Shown piece by piece: positions 34,501-44,599 of a stretch of 60,271 nucleotides of DNA. How positions within the stretch are numbered: position 1 is the stretch's first letter; the number at the start of each line of letters is the position of its first letter. The notes below the pieces were generated by a model that worked only from the letters and a program-made list of their open reading frames with translations, ran no database searches and was not told the DNA's origin. This DNA is from Tubiluchus corallicola (Eukaryota > Priapulida > Priapulimorpha > Priapulimorphida > Tubiluchidae), in assembly GCA_030141605.1 (NCBI GenBank), contig JAQGDQ010000792.1:35001-95271 (forward strand), written 5' to 3'. Made by a program: the position numbers and the translations under genes.

Positions 34501-35796
34501 TTTTTCTACAGACAATAAACTTGCCGTTTTTCTACAGACAATAAACTTGCCGTTTTTGCAAAAGCTTTTCTAGAGTCTACAGACAATAAACTTGCCGTTT
34601 TTCTACAGACAAAAAACTTGCCGTTTTTCTACAGACAAAAAACTTGCCGTTTTTCTACAGACAATAAACTTACCGTTTTTCTACAGACAATAAACTTGCC
34701 ATTTTTCTAGAGACAAAAACTTGCCGTTTTTCTACAGACAAAAAACTTGCCGTTTTTCTACAGACAATAAACTTGCCGTTGTTCTAGAGACAATAAACTT
34801 ACCGTTTTTGTAAAGACAAGAAACTTGCCGTTTTTCTACAGACAATAAACTTGCCGTTTTTCTACAGACAATAAACTTGCCGTTTTTGTAAAGACAATAA
34901 ACTTGCCGTTTTTCTAGAGATAAAAACTTACCGTTTTTCTACAGACAATAAACTTGCCGTTTTTCTACAGACAATAAACTTGCCGTTTTTCTACAGACAA
35001 AAAACTTGCCGTTTTTCTACAGACAATAAACTTGCCGTTTTTCTAGAGACAATAAACTTGCCGTTTTTCTACAGACAATAAACTTGCCATTTTTCTAGAG
35101 ACAAAAAACTTGCCATTTTTCTAGAGACAAAAAACTTGCCATTTTTCTAGAGACAAAAACTTACCGTTTTTCTACAGACAATAAACTTGCCATTTTTCTA
35201 GAGACAATAAACTTGCCGTTTTTCTAGAGACAAAAAACTTGCCATTTTTCTAGAGACAAAAAACTTACCGTTTTTCCAGAAACTATTGCCGTTTTTCTAC
35301 AGACAAAAAACTTGCCGTTTTTCTACAGACAAAAAACTTGCCATTTTTCTAGAGACAATAAACTTGCCGTTTTTCTAGAGACAAAAACTTGCCGTTTTTC
35401 TACAGACAATAAACTTGCCGTTTTTCTACAGACAAAAAACTTGCCGTTTTTCTACAGACAATAAACTTGCCGTTTTTCTACAGACAATAAACTTGTCGTT
35501 TTTCTACAGACAAAAAACTTGCCGTTTTTCTACAGACAATAAACTTGCCATTTTTCTAGAGGCAAATACTTACCGTTTTTCTACAGACAATAAACTTGCC
35601 GTTTTTCTACAGACAAAAAACTTGCCGTTGTTCTAGAGACAATAAACTTACCGTTTTTCTAGAGACAAAAACTTGCCGTTTTTCTACAGACAATAAACTT
35701 GCCGTTTTTCTACAGACAAAAAACTTGCCGTTTTTCTAGAGACAATAAACTTACCGTTATCAAAACAAGTGAGAGAACCAGTGCCTTCCCTTCCAT
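22167..35796 (-). CDS. SQP-A: secreted Asn/Gln/Tyr-rich repeat protein, 3 exons, 562 aa
   Basis: Exons: 35796-35755 (14 codons, signal start MEGKALVLSLVLIT), 26630-26475 (52 codons) and 23657-22167 (496 codons plus TAA). Junctions are all phase 0 with GTAAGT and GTTAGT donors and TTTTTCAG and TATTTTCAG acceptors. The joined N-terminus gives a plausible signal peptide ending near LLLPGG. Next come a Lys-rich segment, a Gly/Pro segment, a predicted helix VDVYRALARIEE (about 122-133), a very basic block RRNRRKNRRRPLKNRK (about 213-228), then about 12 imperfect NNYQNQ/NNYQGQ hexapeptides (about 327-402) and a Tyr/Pro/Gly-rich tail. No enzyme domain was recognised. Composition suggests an extracellular structural or matrix protein, possibly cross-linked through Gln or Tyr; this is inference. 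The exon 1 assignment rests on phase, signal peptide, Kozak context and an upstream TATA box, across a 9.1-kb intron. Confidence 0.75.
24057..24640. repeat. Complex tri- and hexanucleotide microsatellite in SQP-A intron 2
   Basis: Successive blocks of (GTT)n, (GTC)n, (ATC)n, (ATTGTC)n, (ATTATC)n and (ACT)n. Long Leu-, Ser- or Met/Ile-rich frames here are artefacts. Confidence 0.95.
25095..25535. mobile_element. Reverse LINE-like tail and hAT-like element remnant
   Basis: Starts with (ATTCA)n-type sequence (about 25100-25135), the reverse of a (TGAAT)n tail. About 25247-25533 then matches 38640-38880, including CAGAGAAAATATT and an end reading CCTAAATCCGCCACTG, typical of a hAT-like terminal repeat (CAGTGGCGGAT). 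Confidence 0.45.
25536..26474. other. SQP-A intron 2, no further feature recognised
   Basis: Only short frames without recognisable domains on either strand. Confidence 0.4.
26652..28023. repeat. 59-bp satellite in SQP-A intron 1
   Basis: About 23 units of 59 bp, very homogeneous, with TTTTTGGATTTTTTAATTAT, AGAGTGTAAAATATTAATG and TCTACCGTCAAAAAAGTG. Only a few substitutions recur (CCGTCG, CTGTCA). One unit lacks the TTAA near 26985. Confidence 0.95.
28090..28519. mobile_element. hAT-type MITE with intact 8-bp target duplication
   Basis: 430 bp bounded by CAGTGGCGGCTC and GAGGCGCCACTG (11 of 12 bases as inverted repeat). It is flanked on both sides by the same 8 bp, TTCTCCGT (28082-28089 and 28520-28527). 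CAGTG ends with 8-bp duplications are the hAT hallmark. No transposase is encoded. Confidence 0.85.
28651..29460 (+). repeat. Duplicated segment, left copy: 150-bp lead and 15/17-bp array
   Basis: The lead contains AAGAAAAGACAGAAATTTGA and GGGAGAAGCGCTGAATGTC. An array of CATGTATAGAACATT (15) and CATGTATAGAACGTATT (17) units follows. The same arrangement recurs in the same orientation at 31842-32850, with the fucosyltransferase frame between. Confidence 0.85.
29684..30724 (+). pseudogene. GT11 alpha-1,2-fucosyltransferase-like gene, intronless, one in-frame stop
   Basis: Two frames in the same register (29684-30073 and 30074-30724) are separated only by a TAA at 30071-30073. Together they span 347 codons, a usual length for type II Golgi fucosyltransferases. 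The start encodes a short cytosolic part and a Cys-rich hydrophobic anchor (about FLGHGCWFSCCCFFICM). The second part carries the GT11 donor-binding motif GVHVRRGDF (about 30327-30353), VASDEPRWC and the C-terminal GTFGWWAGYL. Family members transfer fucose from GDP-fucose to galactose on glycans. No frameshift was seen. The stop falls between conserved parts, so the locus is probably a recent pseudogene. A strain-specific null allele, a base-calling error, or an unrecognised short intron using the TTTTAACAG just there would be alternatives. It is nested in SQP-A intron 1 on the opposite strand. Confidence 0.75.
30820..31015. repeat. 40-bp minisatellite, about 5 copies
   Basis: Units with AAAAATACCTACAACAACAG, TGTCAGGTCAATA and CAACTGTC, decaying toward the 3' side. 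Confidence 0.8.
31203..31640. mobile_element. GC-rich element, copy 2, with (GA)n insertion
   Basis: Inverse copy of the element at 12173-12380. It shares GTATCCCCACTTCCCC and TTTTCGAAGAGAAAATATGG. It is enlarged by a pure (GA)n run (about 31463-31524). One end retains CCTTGAAATAGGGCC. Confidence 0.6.
31842..32850 (+). repeat. Duplicated segment, right copy: lead and 15/17-bp array
   Basis: Same lead and array as 28651-29460, about 3.19 kb away, in direct orientation with scattered substitutions. Confidence 0.85.
33210..35754 (-). repeat. 26-bp satellite that copies the SQP-A exon 1 splice donor
   Basis: About 97 units, read on the minus strand as AAAAACGGCAAG then TTTATTGTCTGTAG. It runs up to the exon 1 boundary at 35755. 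The exon ends ACG and the intron begins GTAAGTTTATTGTCTCTAG, which is one unit. Most units have GCAAGT and a minority GTAAGT. Common variants are CTGTAG/CTCTAG and TTTATT/TTTTTT. Confidence 0.95.
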
Positions 35797-35874
35797 GGTG
35801 GCACACGAACAAACAATATTCAAAACTTTGAAAAGCGGTCAGCTAGAATGCGACCAACTTCGAGTGTAAAAATG

Positions 35875-35881
35875 TTTTATA
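35875..35881 (-). promoter_or_regulatory. TATA box upstream of SQP-A
   Basis: TATAAAA on the minus strand, about 80 bases before the ATG at 35796. The ATG lies in a strong context (CCACCATGG). This predicts a short leader of roughly 50 bases. Confidence 0.5.
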
Positions 35882-36244
35882 GATACGAACTATAACAGCT
35901 GAATGATTACATCACAAATTAACGACCCATTTTCATATTTCCGGGTTTAGCTCGAAGATTTTCCCGCCCCCCGGCTAGTGAATATCATTCTGTGCTAGGC
36001 GAAAATTAATATTATTAAATAATTTGATAACCATCACGGAAACACGGTGCGAAAGAATTTTGTTTAAATGCTTCCTATGGTGATTGTTTCGTCTTAAACG
36101 CCACTCGACACTACGTAGAATGTTCGCGCGTGATTGACTGTTGGTGAATGACAGCCTTGCACACGCAACTGGGAGTGAAAGTAAACAAGGAAAACATAAG
36201 GAGAATTCAAAAATTTGCAGAATGGTGAAATGTTCTTGACAGCT

Positions 36245-38422
36245 TTAACCCTTAGCCGCGCAAGGTGGGGTAAAAATTACCCCAGCTGTGTTTGCTCGCA
36301 TTTTTATAAGTAAAAATTTTCAAACCAGCAATGATTAAATATTTTTTTATGAAAACCAATGTAAAAATTGGTCCTTGAAATGCGATAACCACAGTGGTTA
36401 TGCTAGGTACTAGCACATGTCTTTAGGTTGTACTGAAGTATATCGCAAAGCAACGGCCGACCAGCAAGTGGCACATGGCAATTGTTAGTAATGTAGTTTG
36501 TACTAGAGAGAAAAGAATTATTTAATAAATGTGAAAAAAGAAAAGTAAGGTAGGTCAGTAAGAACAGGACAGCGCTAAAAAACAGTTTGGAGAAAGAAGG
36601 TCATGGGAGTAGGTTCACACATCATAGTTTTAGTTTTTTGAGAGGTGATTATATTTTCATTTTTGCAGAAGTGTAATTAATAATTATAAAATGGTTTCTG
36701 TTAATGGAGAGAAATTTTGTATACGTATAGTTATAATATTTTGCAAGGAATATGTTATGAAAGGTGTAAGGAATACAAAACGACAAATACAAATACAGGT
36801 TTTTGGAGTCATCAGGAGGAACTTGAGAGTCGAATTTCGGCTGCTAACTCCTCTCATATTAAATATTTTTCAATTTGTTATGCAAACCTGCTATAGAAAA
36901 TGCCCTCCTTTTATGTTCCGAGTAGCCCTTCTATCATTTCATTGATGATTAAATTTAACAAACAACTTTACCTTTACGAGGGGGAAGTGGGCGTCCCCTC
37001 TCTGATATCCAGCTTGTTTCAGAAAAGACAGACAACCTGCAAACAACAAACTCAGGCAGGCGAAAACAAAAGCTTCAGACACGTGGATTAATAAGAACTC
37101 TAAATGGTTTTATTAAAACTCATAAAGATATACAAAATAACACCAAACTCTGTAAAAATTTAACACAAAAGCGGTTTTCTTTCCGCCTGCTAAGAAAAGT
37201 AGTTCCCCAACTCCTCCGCCTATTTGCCAAATAGTTCCACATTAGCAAAAAAGAAGAAAATTGTTGTTCCCTACGTTTCCCGCGAACATTTAACTGATTC
37301 GCGACACCTGCTGCGGTTTTGTTGAAAACTATTATTCTTTCTTTTTTACAAGGCACGAGTGCCAAGCACTACCTCGTGGGAGGTAATTTATTGCCCCACT
37401 TGGACTTTTATGGAGGCGAAATTTTTGAGATAACAGAGGAATATTTTTCTTTCTGACACCACCAAATGTTGACCTTGACAACCGAAAAGTGCTGCAAACC
37501 TCTCAATTCCAGCCTGCAGTTCTGCAAAATGATTTTTCTAACTGCTGAGGAAACTTCATATTAAAATTAGTGGACATTCTTCGTTTAGTAATATGGCGGG
37601 AATTTTTGCTGTGGAGGTAGCTAAGCTTAAAGGAACGACCATTGTTTAGACTCAATCTCATTTAAATTTACTGTCCAAAATATACATTTTCTTGCTTATA
37701 AAAGTTAGCAATTGTTTCCTATATTTGTATAATTAACTTAGAAATTTAATTAACGGCAACCGAACACATCTATTGCTTACGTCAGAAACTAACCACAGTT
37801 TGTGCAACGGCAGGCATCAAGCATGTTAGCGTAAGTGTTACTGTTTAAACGCGTGATGTCACGAAAATTGGTTCTACGTCATTTGACGTCAGAAACTAAC
37901 ACTGCAGTTCATGATCATGATTATCACGGTACCGCCTTCTATTTGTCGACCATGCAAATGTGACAAAAAGGCGCCGTTGCCAATCTTAGTAGATTCACTG
38001 AGCTGCGGGTAGCTTTGAAAGTTTAACGAAATTTGAGTATCCGAGGTAATTATTATTTAATCTAAGTTTTGATTTAAAAAAAGCTATTGTAGTTTTCCAT
38101 ATTTTAGAGCATTCTTTATTGCGAACTCTCGTTTACACAATCATCCGGTTTTCCCTTAGAGCTGATGATACGCTGAATATGAAATTTCAGAAGCTAAATG
38201 TCTCAGAGTTAAACAATGAACATCATTAGTCCTAATACGTCACAACAAATCTAGGACAACTTGACCCAGAACTTGATTTTCCACTACCAGGAGCACCTCA
38301 GTTGCTAGTTGGTCATTCTATCCAGTTAGTAACACATAATAAACAAAATTTTCACGGGGTAATTTGTTACCCCGCTGGGTTTTTATTGTAATATAAAAAC
38401 CCCTTGCTCGGCTAAGGGTTAA
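36245..38422. mobile_element. 2.18-kb non-autonomous piggyBac-like element (TTAA ends)
   Basis: Flanked by TTAA on both sides. The ends are inverted repeats: TTAACCCTTAGCCGCGCAAG at the left and the complement of TTAACCCTTAGCCGAGCAAG at the right (one mismatch in 20). CCCTT ends with TTAA targets are piggyBac-type. Inner short frames (36691-36945 plus, 37120-37365 minus) have no recognised domain, so no transposase is seen. It contains the dispersed repeat at 37629-38095. Confidence 0.75.
37629..38095 (+). mobile_element. Dispersed repeat, copy 2 (partner 1974-2440)
   Basis: Same orientation as copy 1 and nested in the TTAA element. It starts TTAAAGGAACGACCATTG. Shared text includes GTAAGTGTTACTG-like sequence and GTGACAAAAAGGCGCCG. 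Confidence 0.65.
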
Positions 38423-38459
38423 CAGAAATTGCGTAACTTACAAAAATTTCGTGCAAAAC

Positions 38460-38880
38460 CAGGGGCGGATACAGGTTTTAGAAAAATGGTGGGCCCAACA
38501 GAAAAGCAATTCGAGGGTCTGGGGGCAGCGTAAGCTCCACTGCGAGGTACACCCGGACAGCAATGCATTTTGCTGCATTTCAGGCCACTTTTCTGCCTTC
38601 TAGAAACCACCTCCTCTAGGAAGCTCACTAGTTTAGAACAGGTGTCACCTCACCTTTGACTCAAAATTACATACCAATATATTCATATACACTATACAGC
38701 ATACATGATGTACATAACTTTCATCTGTTCTCTTGTAATATATGATTTTTACAGATATAAGGCACCTCTAGGATCTAACAAATTGTTCTAACGCTTGTAA
38801 TTCAGAGAAAATATTAATTTGGTGTGTTGTAATTGTTACTGTGAAAGGGAGGACTTAGCCACCCCCTAAATCCGCCAATG
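38460..38880. mobile_element. hAT-like element remnant
   Basis: Ends read CAGGGGCGGATACAGG and CCTAAATCCGCCAATG, an imperfect inverted repeat of the CAGNGGCGGAT type. The right half matches 25247-25533. No 8-bp target duplication was found, so one end may be displaced. Confidence 0.45.
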
Positions 38881-39481
38881 AATATAATAACAGACAGGCA
38901 GTGATCTGGTCAAACATTTAATCTCTTGCTGTCATCCATGTCACACAGTCACCTTTTGTATTGCTCATGTTACCGTTTCCTTTTACCAACGTATAAAGGT
39001 GCCTAATGAATAATAAATAAATAAATTACGTGAGATGAGAACGTGGTGTTGAAGCGTTTTTGGCGGGGTTTCCCAGCCCACATGTGGCATTTGTAAGCAG
39101 TATGGGACACATTATATATACATTATATATAGGTATATATAGCTAAGGACACATAATAACCGTTTCTTCTGCTCCTAAATTAATAATTTCCATCGTTTCT
39201 TTCATTTTATTTCTTCAGTTTTAACAGTTTTAACAGCCTTATTGTCTTTTCTGGAATTGTTATTACTATATGCTTCTTATCTTTTTGTTTCAACACCAGA
39301 TGGAAACACTTGTCCAGACATACCTCACAGCTTGAATCACGTGATCAATACAATCTGAGATCTATCATATTTTTAACCTGCTCTTGTTGAAAAGTTGATT
39401 GTTAAAGTAGTCATTTTATGTATTTCCTGATGCAAAGCTGCCACATGTAGTCGTCAGCAAAACTCCTAATTTTACAATAAT

Positions 39482-40480
39482 AATGGTGGTGACGGTGGTG
39501 ACGGTGGTGGTGACGGTGGTGACGGTGGTGGTGCTGATGGTGGTGGTGCTGATGGTAGTGTTGGTGGTGGTAGCTAAGATGATAACGATTTGTATTGGCG
39601 GGTCGGTTGGCTGACCTGTTGGTAAACGAGTCACTTAGTCGGTCAGTCAGTTAGTCATTCAGTCAGTCACCACTTGGGCTAATCTCAGCGTTAGGTAGTC
39701 ACTCCTCGGTTACTTATGCTCGCTCGGTTAATCTATCAGTCAGTTAGTCGCTTAGTAGGTCGGTCAGTGAGTCAGTTGCTCAGTCGGTTAATCTATCAGT
39801 CAGTTAGTAGGTCGGTCAGTGAGTCAGTTGCTTAGTCGGCTTAATCACTCACTCAATCAAATCATTAGAAACTTTGATTGCTACTCGACAGAAGTGAAAA
39901 AGTTTTTCTTTATCATTGTTTGCAGACAGAGACACTGAAATCTTGAACGAATCCTGAATTTATTCCATCTTGTATTTTGTATTTATATTTATACCTCCAA
40001 CACAAAAAATACAATTACAGAAAAAATGCACAAAAATATAATCGTAATTACAGTACGTCACAAATTAACACGTTCTTTACAGAGTTCTTTTACAGAGTTC
40101 GCATCTACCATTTCCTGCAATTGTTTATTAAACTTAACTTTTTAATTTTGAATGACTCAATCAATTAGTCACTCAGACAGCTAATCGCTCTGTCAGGCAG
40201 TCAGTCAGACACTCAATTAGTTACAGTCAGTCGGTCATATTTGTATTTATGTGAATTTGTTTGTTTATTTATTTATTTATTTATAATTGTTATTATTTTT
40301 TCTGTTCTTAGCATACTTTTATTTGTAATTTTTTGAAATAAAGTAATAAATCATATCAAACAGTCAGTCCGTCAGTTAGTTCGTCTGTATGTCTGTCTAT
40401 CTGCCTGCCTGCCTGTCTGTCTGTCTATCTGCCTCTCTGTCTGTCTCTCTATTTGTCAGTCAGTCAGTCAGTCTGACAAA
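39482..40480. repeat. GGTGGTGAC-type tract, degenerate (CAGT)n and a second retroelement tail
   Basis: A GGT/GAC tract (about 39482-39575) is followed by degenerate GTCAGTTAGTCGGTCAG sequence (about 39600-39870). A unique block then ends TTTTTTGAAATAAAGTAATA and ATCATATCAAA (about 40360) and joins another (CAGT)/(CTGT) tract directly. That end looks like a LINE or SINE 3' terminus. Confidence 0.5.
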
Positions 40481-41862
40481 AATAAGGAAATTACAGCCAA
40501 GAATAATTATAGGCCAATAGCACTATCCACAGTGTCGAGCAAATTATTAGAAATTTTGTTTTTAAGCAGATACGGTAACTCAATTCAATCAACACCAAAT
40601 CAGTTCGGCTACGTGAATGAACTGGGTACCGAAATGTGTTTGTATACCATGAAAGAAGTTATTGACTATTACATTCAACGCCAGAGTCCAGTACACATAT
40701 TGTTCTTAGATGCATCTAAAGCTTTTGACCGGGTAAATTACTACAAAATGTTTCTAAAACTGGTCGATACTGATATGCCTAACATTATTATAAGATTATT
40801 AGCCTTTTACTACTCTCGACAAACCATGTTTGTGAGGTGGGGAAATTTTTGCTCTAGCACATTTAAAGTCGCAAATGGTGTTCGGCAGGGTGCAAAAATG
40901 TCACCCATACTATTTAACTTATATTTCAGAGACTTGAGTTCTGACCTCACATCTACCGGTCTAGGTTGTCAGATAGGTGGTACTTATATAAATCACCTTA
41001 TGTTTGCTGATGATGGATGTTTACTAGCATCCACTACCACTGCTTTACAAACTTTAGTTGATATGTATGTTGATTACGCAAATAGTCATGACATAGTAAT
41101 AAACGTCGACAAGACTAAACTCATAACAATTACACCCCCCAGTATGTGTGGGTTCAATTTCAGTTCACCTGAGGTAGCCGGTAAAATAATTATACCGTGT
41201 GAAACAGAAAAGTATCTTGGCCATATCATCACCAGTGATAACAAAGATGACATGGATGTTATCAGACAACGAAGTCTGTTTTGTGCTAGAGCGAACCGTA
41301 TTCTTAGAAAATTTCATCATTGTTCACCTAATGTCAAAACTCATCTGTTCAACTCTTATTGTAATTCTTTCTACGGTATGGCCACCTGGCGACATTTTTA
41401 TAACTACAGTCTCAGCAAACTTAAAGTAGCTCACAATATTTCAAAACGCAAACTTTTCAACTACCCATATGATTATAGTTCTAGGACCATTTCAGTAGAC
41501 CACGACGTTTTATACTTTGATGTAATACATAGGAAAACTGCATACAGTCTATACATTAGAGTAATGCAAAGCTGAAATGTTCTTATAAACGCATTGAATA
41601 ACAGTGACGCATTTTACACTTCAGACATAAGAGACCAGTGGAGGAAAGTGTTAGGTAGAAATTATGGGTAACGATCCAGGCTGGAAGTATGATATTGTAT
41701 ATATTTATATATATATATATATTGTACTGTTATTTTATTTATTTATGTATTAATTTGCATGTGTTGAGAGGAGGTGTTGTACTTATTGTATGTCTTGTAA
41801 TTATTGTATGTTATATATTCTATGAACTTGGTTCGAAATAAAGAGTTAAATCAAAATCAAAT
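40475..41862 (+). mobile_element. 5'-truncated LINE with reverse transcriptase
   Basis: An open frame from about 40475 to a TGA at 41573-41575 encodes a non-LTR reverse transcriptase. Block A is FLDASKAFD, block B is NGVRQGAKMSPILFN and the catalytic block is HLMFADDGCLL. The endonuclease and 5' end are missing. After the TGA the same register reads on for about 30 codons to a TAA at 41669-41671, so the TGA is a premature stop in a decaying copy. The 3' end has CGAAATAAAGAGTTAAATC and passes into (TCAG)n. The clade (CR1/jockey-like) is a guess. Confidence 0.85.
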
Positions 41863-41950
41863 GAGTCAGTCAGTCAATCAGTCAGTCAGTCAGTCAGTCA
41901 GTCAGTCAGTCAGTCAGCCAGCCAGTCAGTCAGTCAGTCAGTCAGTCAAT
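41862..41950. repeat. (TCAG)n microsatellite abutting the LINE 3' end
   Basis: About 20 TCAG units with a few TCAA and CAGC changes, matching the (CAGT) tract before the LINE at about 40455-40475. Confidence 0.85.
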
Positions 41951-42196
41951 CGTTTAGGCAAGAAAGGTGGAGAACGTTACTTGATCATTCAATGGGCCTC
42001 GAAGGGTCCTATAATTATAGTTTCATATCCATACAGTGTAACACATTAATCAGAATAGTAACTTTTATTCGTAAGAAATAAATAGAAACTTTCAATTTGC
42101 TTTGATATTTAACAGTAAACATTCTTTGCAATTTAGGTGTGATATCAGATGCAACATTTATTACCAGTTGGCAGTATTTAACACTAGCAATGCAGT

Positions 42197-42345
42197 AACA
42201 ACAACAACAGCAACAACAACGACAACAGCAACAACTACAACAGCAACAACAACGACAACAACAACGACAACAACAACAAAAACAATACCAGCACCGCCAA
42301 CAACAACAACAACAACAACGACAACAATAACAACAGCAACAACAA
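42197..42345. repeat. (CAA)n/(ACG)n microsatellite
   Basis: Impure CAA run about 450 bases downstream of SQP-B. Thr- and Val-rich frames are artefacts. Confidence 0.9.
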
Positions 42346-42796
42346 AACAAGAGGGAGGACAATGCAGAACAGCACAGAACAAAACAGCATTATGAGAGCA
42401 GCGTTCACTGGTAGATGTCTAATAGCCTATTTACATAATAAGTATTTGCTGAAACGGTTTACTTAAACTAGTTTAAAAAGCTTTTTCCAGCGTTGCAAAC
42501 ACACAATAAATTTATTATCGTGGTATATTGCAATTAATGTCAGTACACATCACTACAATGTACATCTGCTAACTTTACTTGGCACTGTGCCAATAAGCGG
42601 ACTGGTTATGTAAACCGAGCAAATGAGTAAACCGCTTCAGTATGAAGTGATTGTGAGTACGTAAACTTAAATTTCGCCGAGGTCAACAAGCAAAATAGTG
42701 TTTAGATGTTTACACTTCTACAACTTTCCTAAAACTTTATATTAATACCACATAATTAATAATTACATCATGAGCAAAAATAAATAAAAATATTTT

Positions 42797-42802
42797 TTTA
42801 TT
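42797..42802 (-). terminator. Candidate polyadenylation signal (SQP-B)
   Basis: AATAAA on the minus strand, starting 10 bases after the SQP-B stop. This would give a very short 3' UTR. Another AATAAA on that strand lies at 42511-42516. Confidence 0.35.
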
Positions 42803-42812
42803 AATTTTTTGT

Positions 42813-44489
42813 TTACACTATTCTAACCACAGCTGAAAGCGCTTTTTTCTCTCCCGGTTCCTGTCCAGCAGGATACGTTCCTACTGTATACTTGATCTTA
42901 CTAGGTCCCTGCTGACTGTAGCCAGGCTGAACCGGTTGCTGGTTATAACCAGATCCGGGAGGCGCATTATACTGCAAAGACTGTTGATTGTAACTGGATG
43001 GGTGGTCATAGGGCACGTTGTATTGTTGATTTCGTTGTCCATTCGATGAGGGTTGTTGGTAGTTGGCTGCTGGTTCGTACTGCATGGGTTGGTAATTGTA
43101 GGAAGGCCTGCTGTTGTACTGGTAGGGTTGCCTGCCATCTGGCGACTGATTTGGCGAATACTGGGCCTGCTGATTGTAGCCAGTTGCTGGAGCTGCGGAA
43201 TTGTATCCTCTTGGCGCTGATTGGCTGTACGACTGTGGCGTCCTCTGGTAGTCGTTTCGTGGCGACGCTTGATGAAATCGTGGCGGTGGTCGTTGTTGTT
43301 GTTGCTGCTGCTTCTGCCACTGGCGGTGATGCGTATTGTAAATGTTATTGCTTCGAGATTCTGGCCTTCGGTAATACTGAGGTGGTTGTTCTCGTCTACC
43401 GTAACTCTGTGCACCTTGTCTACCGTAACCCTGTGCACCTTGTCTACCGTAACCCTGTGCACCTTGTCTACCGTAACCCTGTGCACCTTGTCTACCGTAA
43501 CCCTGTGCACCTTGTCTACCGTAACCCTGTGCACCTTGTCTACCGTAACCCTGTGCACCTTGTCTACCATAACTCTGTGAACCCTGTCTACCATAACCTC
43601 CTCTGCTTCGTCCGACCCACGTTCCTCCACTGCATGTTGCCACCTAAACACAAATGTCATTAACAAACCAGTTTCTACAGTTAGTTATGAGTGGTGGGTT
43701 CATAACTGAGTGGTCACAGCGTTGCAACAATCTTATTTAATTTTATTTAATCTTGTTTAATCTTATTTACTTTAATCTTATTTACAAGATACAGTATTTT
43801 AAAATTTTACTTAGCTAATAACATGTATACTACGAATGCTCTAATTACTTTTTCAAACTTTAAACGATTTCATCTAGACTTATTTCAAATTACATCGTTA
43901 AAATGCCTACGCCTAACGATCATCGCGGGAGTCTATGATTTTACGACTTTTATACAGCGTTACTACTAACGCAAGCTCTGTATGCAATAAGACATTTTCT
44001 TGTGTCTTTAATAATCAGTTTAGTACCCGGTCGTCCGGTAATCCTTTAGTTAATACAATTAATTTAATTCATTGGTTCAAATAAAATTCTCTCAAGTATG
44101 GGCCATAACCGTAATGACATAGTAGCTAAAACTCTGATCAATACATATTGTCCACCCATTTTATTATACGGATGCGAAACTGGGGGTATATCAAACAATG
44201 AAGTTAATGCCATTAGGGTAAAATGGAACACTGCTTGTAGAAAAATATTCGATTTTAGACAATTTTTACTACAATGTGTGGTTATTATAAAGTTGAATGT
44301 CTGTAGATATGTTATTTTACTAACATAGCATTACCTGTTTTACTAACATCTTTACCTTTGTAAACTGTATATTTTTATACGAAATAAACTGATAATAATA
44401 CAGTTAAAAAATGAATAAACAAATGTCGAAGTATGTAAAAAAATACTTACCATAAGCAAAACCAAGAGAAACATTCTAGACGTATTCAT
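42813..44489 (-). CDS. SQP-B: secreted Gln/Tyr/Gly-rich protein with octapeptide repeats, 2 coding exons, 289 aa
   Basis: Coding exons: 44489-44451 ([13 protein letters not shown], 13 codons, donor GTAAGT) and 43643-42813 (acceptor GTGTTTAG, TAA stop), joined in phase 0. Together they give a signal peptide likely cut near VATCSGG. Nine consecutive octapeptides follow ([16 protein letters not shown], six of [16 protein letters not shown]; about residues 27-98). Then come a Tyr/Arg/Gln segment with a Gln run, a long Tyr/Asn/Gln/Pro/Ser-rich low-complexity region and a short Lys/Val C-terminus. A TTGTTTTTAG just before the ATG suggests a 5' UTR intron. No known domain is present. Tyr and Gln abundance would suit an extracellular cross-linked or phase-separating material; this is inference. 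Other long frames over the same bases arise from the 24-bp period. Confidence 0.85.
43785..44010 (+). mobile_element. Partial TTAAAGGACAAG-family MITE in the SQP-B intron
   Basis: Matches the right part of the copy at 15650-16180, including ACGAATGCTCTAATTA, ATCATCGCGGGAGT and TTTTATACAGCGTTACT. Confidence 0.6.
44098..44400 (+). mobile_element. LINE ORF2 3'-end remnant in the SQP-B intron
   Basis: The frame reads [18 protein letters not shown] and then [12 protein letters not shown]. This is the region after the reverse transcriptase core in many LINEs (LLYGCE, then W-N-x-x-x-R-K-I). It ends with GAAATAAACTGATAATAATA, a tail-like terminus. Confidence 0.6.
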
Positions 44490-44599
44490 CTTATATCTAA
44501 AAACAAGCATTTTAAACGTTAAAACTTAGAAAATAATCAAATATCAAATACTTTTCTATGGGTAATAGAAAGCGATAACGGTATTTTTATAGGTTTTAC

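Noticed and set aside
33210-35754. CRISPR-like regular repeats
   Set aside because: Units are contiguous tandem copies without unique spacers, in a eukaryotic intron. The same holds for the other arrays.
36691-37365. Transposase remnants inside the TTAA element
   Set aside because: The two short frames show no DDD/DDE residues or other recognisable motif.
42881-43666. Second long frames (261, 221 and 119 codons) overlapping SQP-B
   Set aside because: They are shadows of the 24-bp coding repeat; only the SQP-B frame joins the signal-peptide exon in phase.
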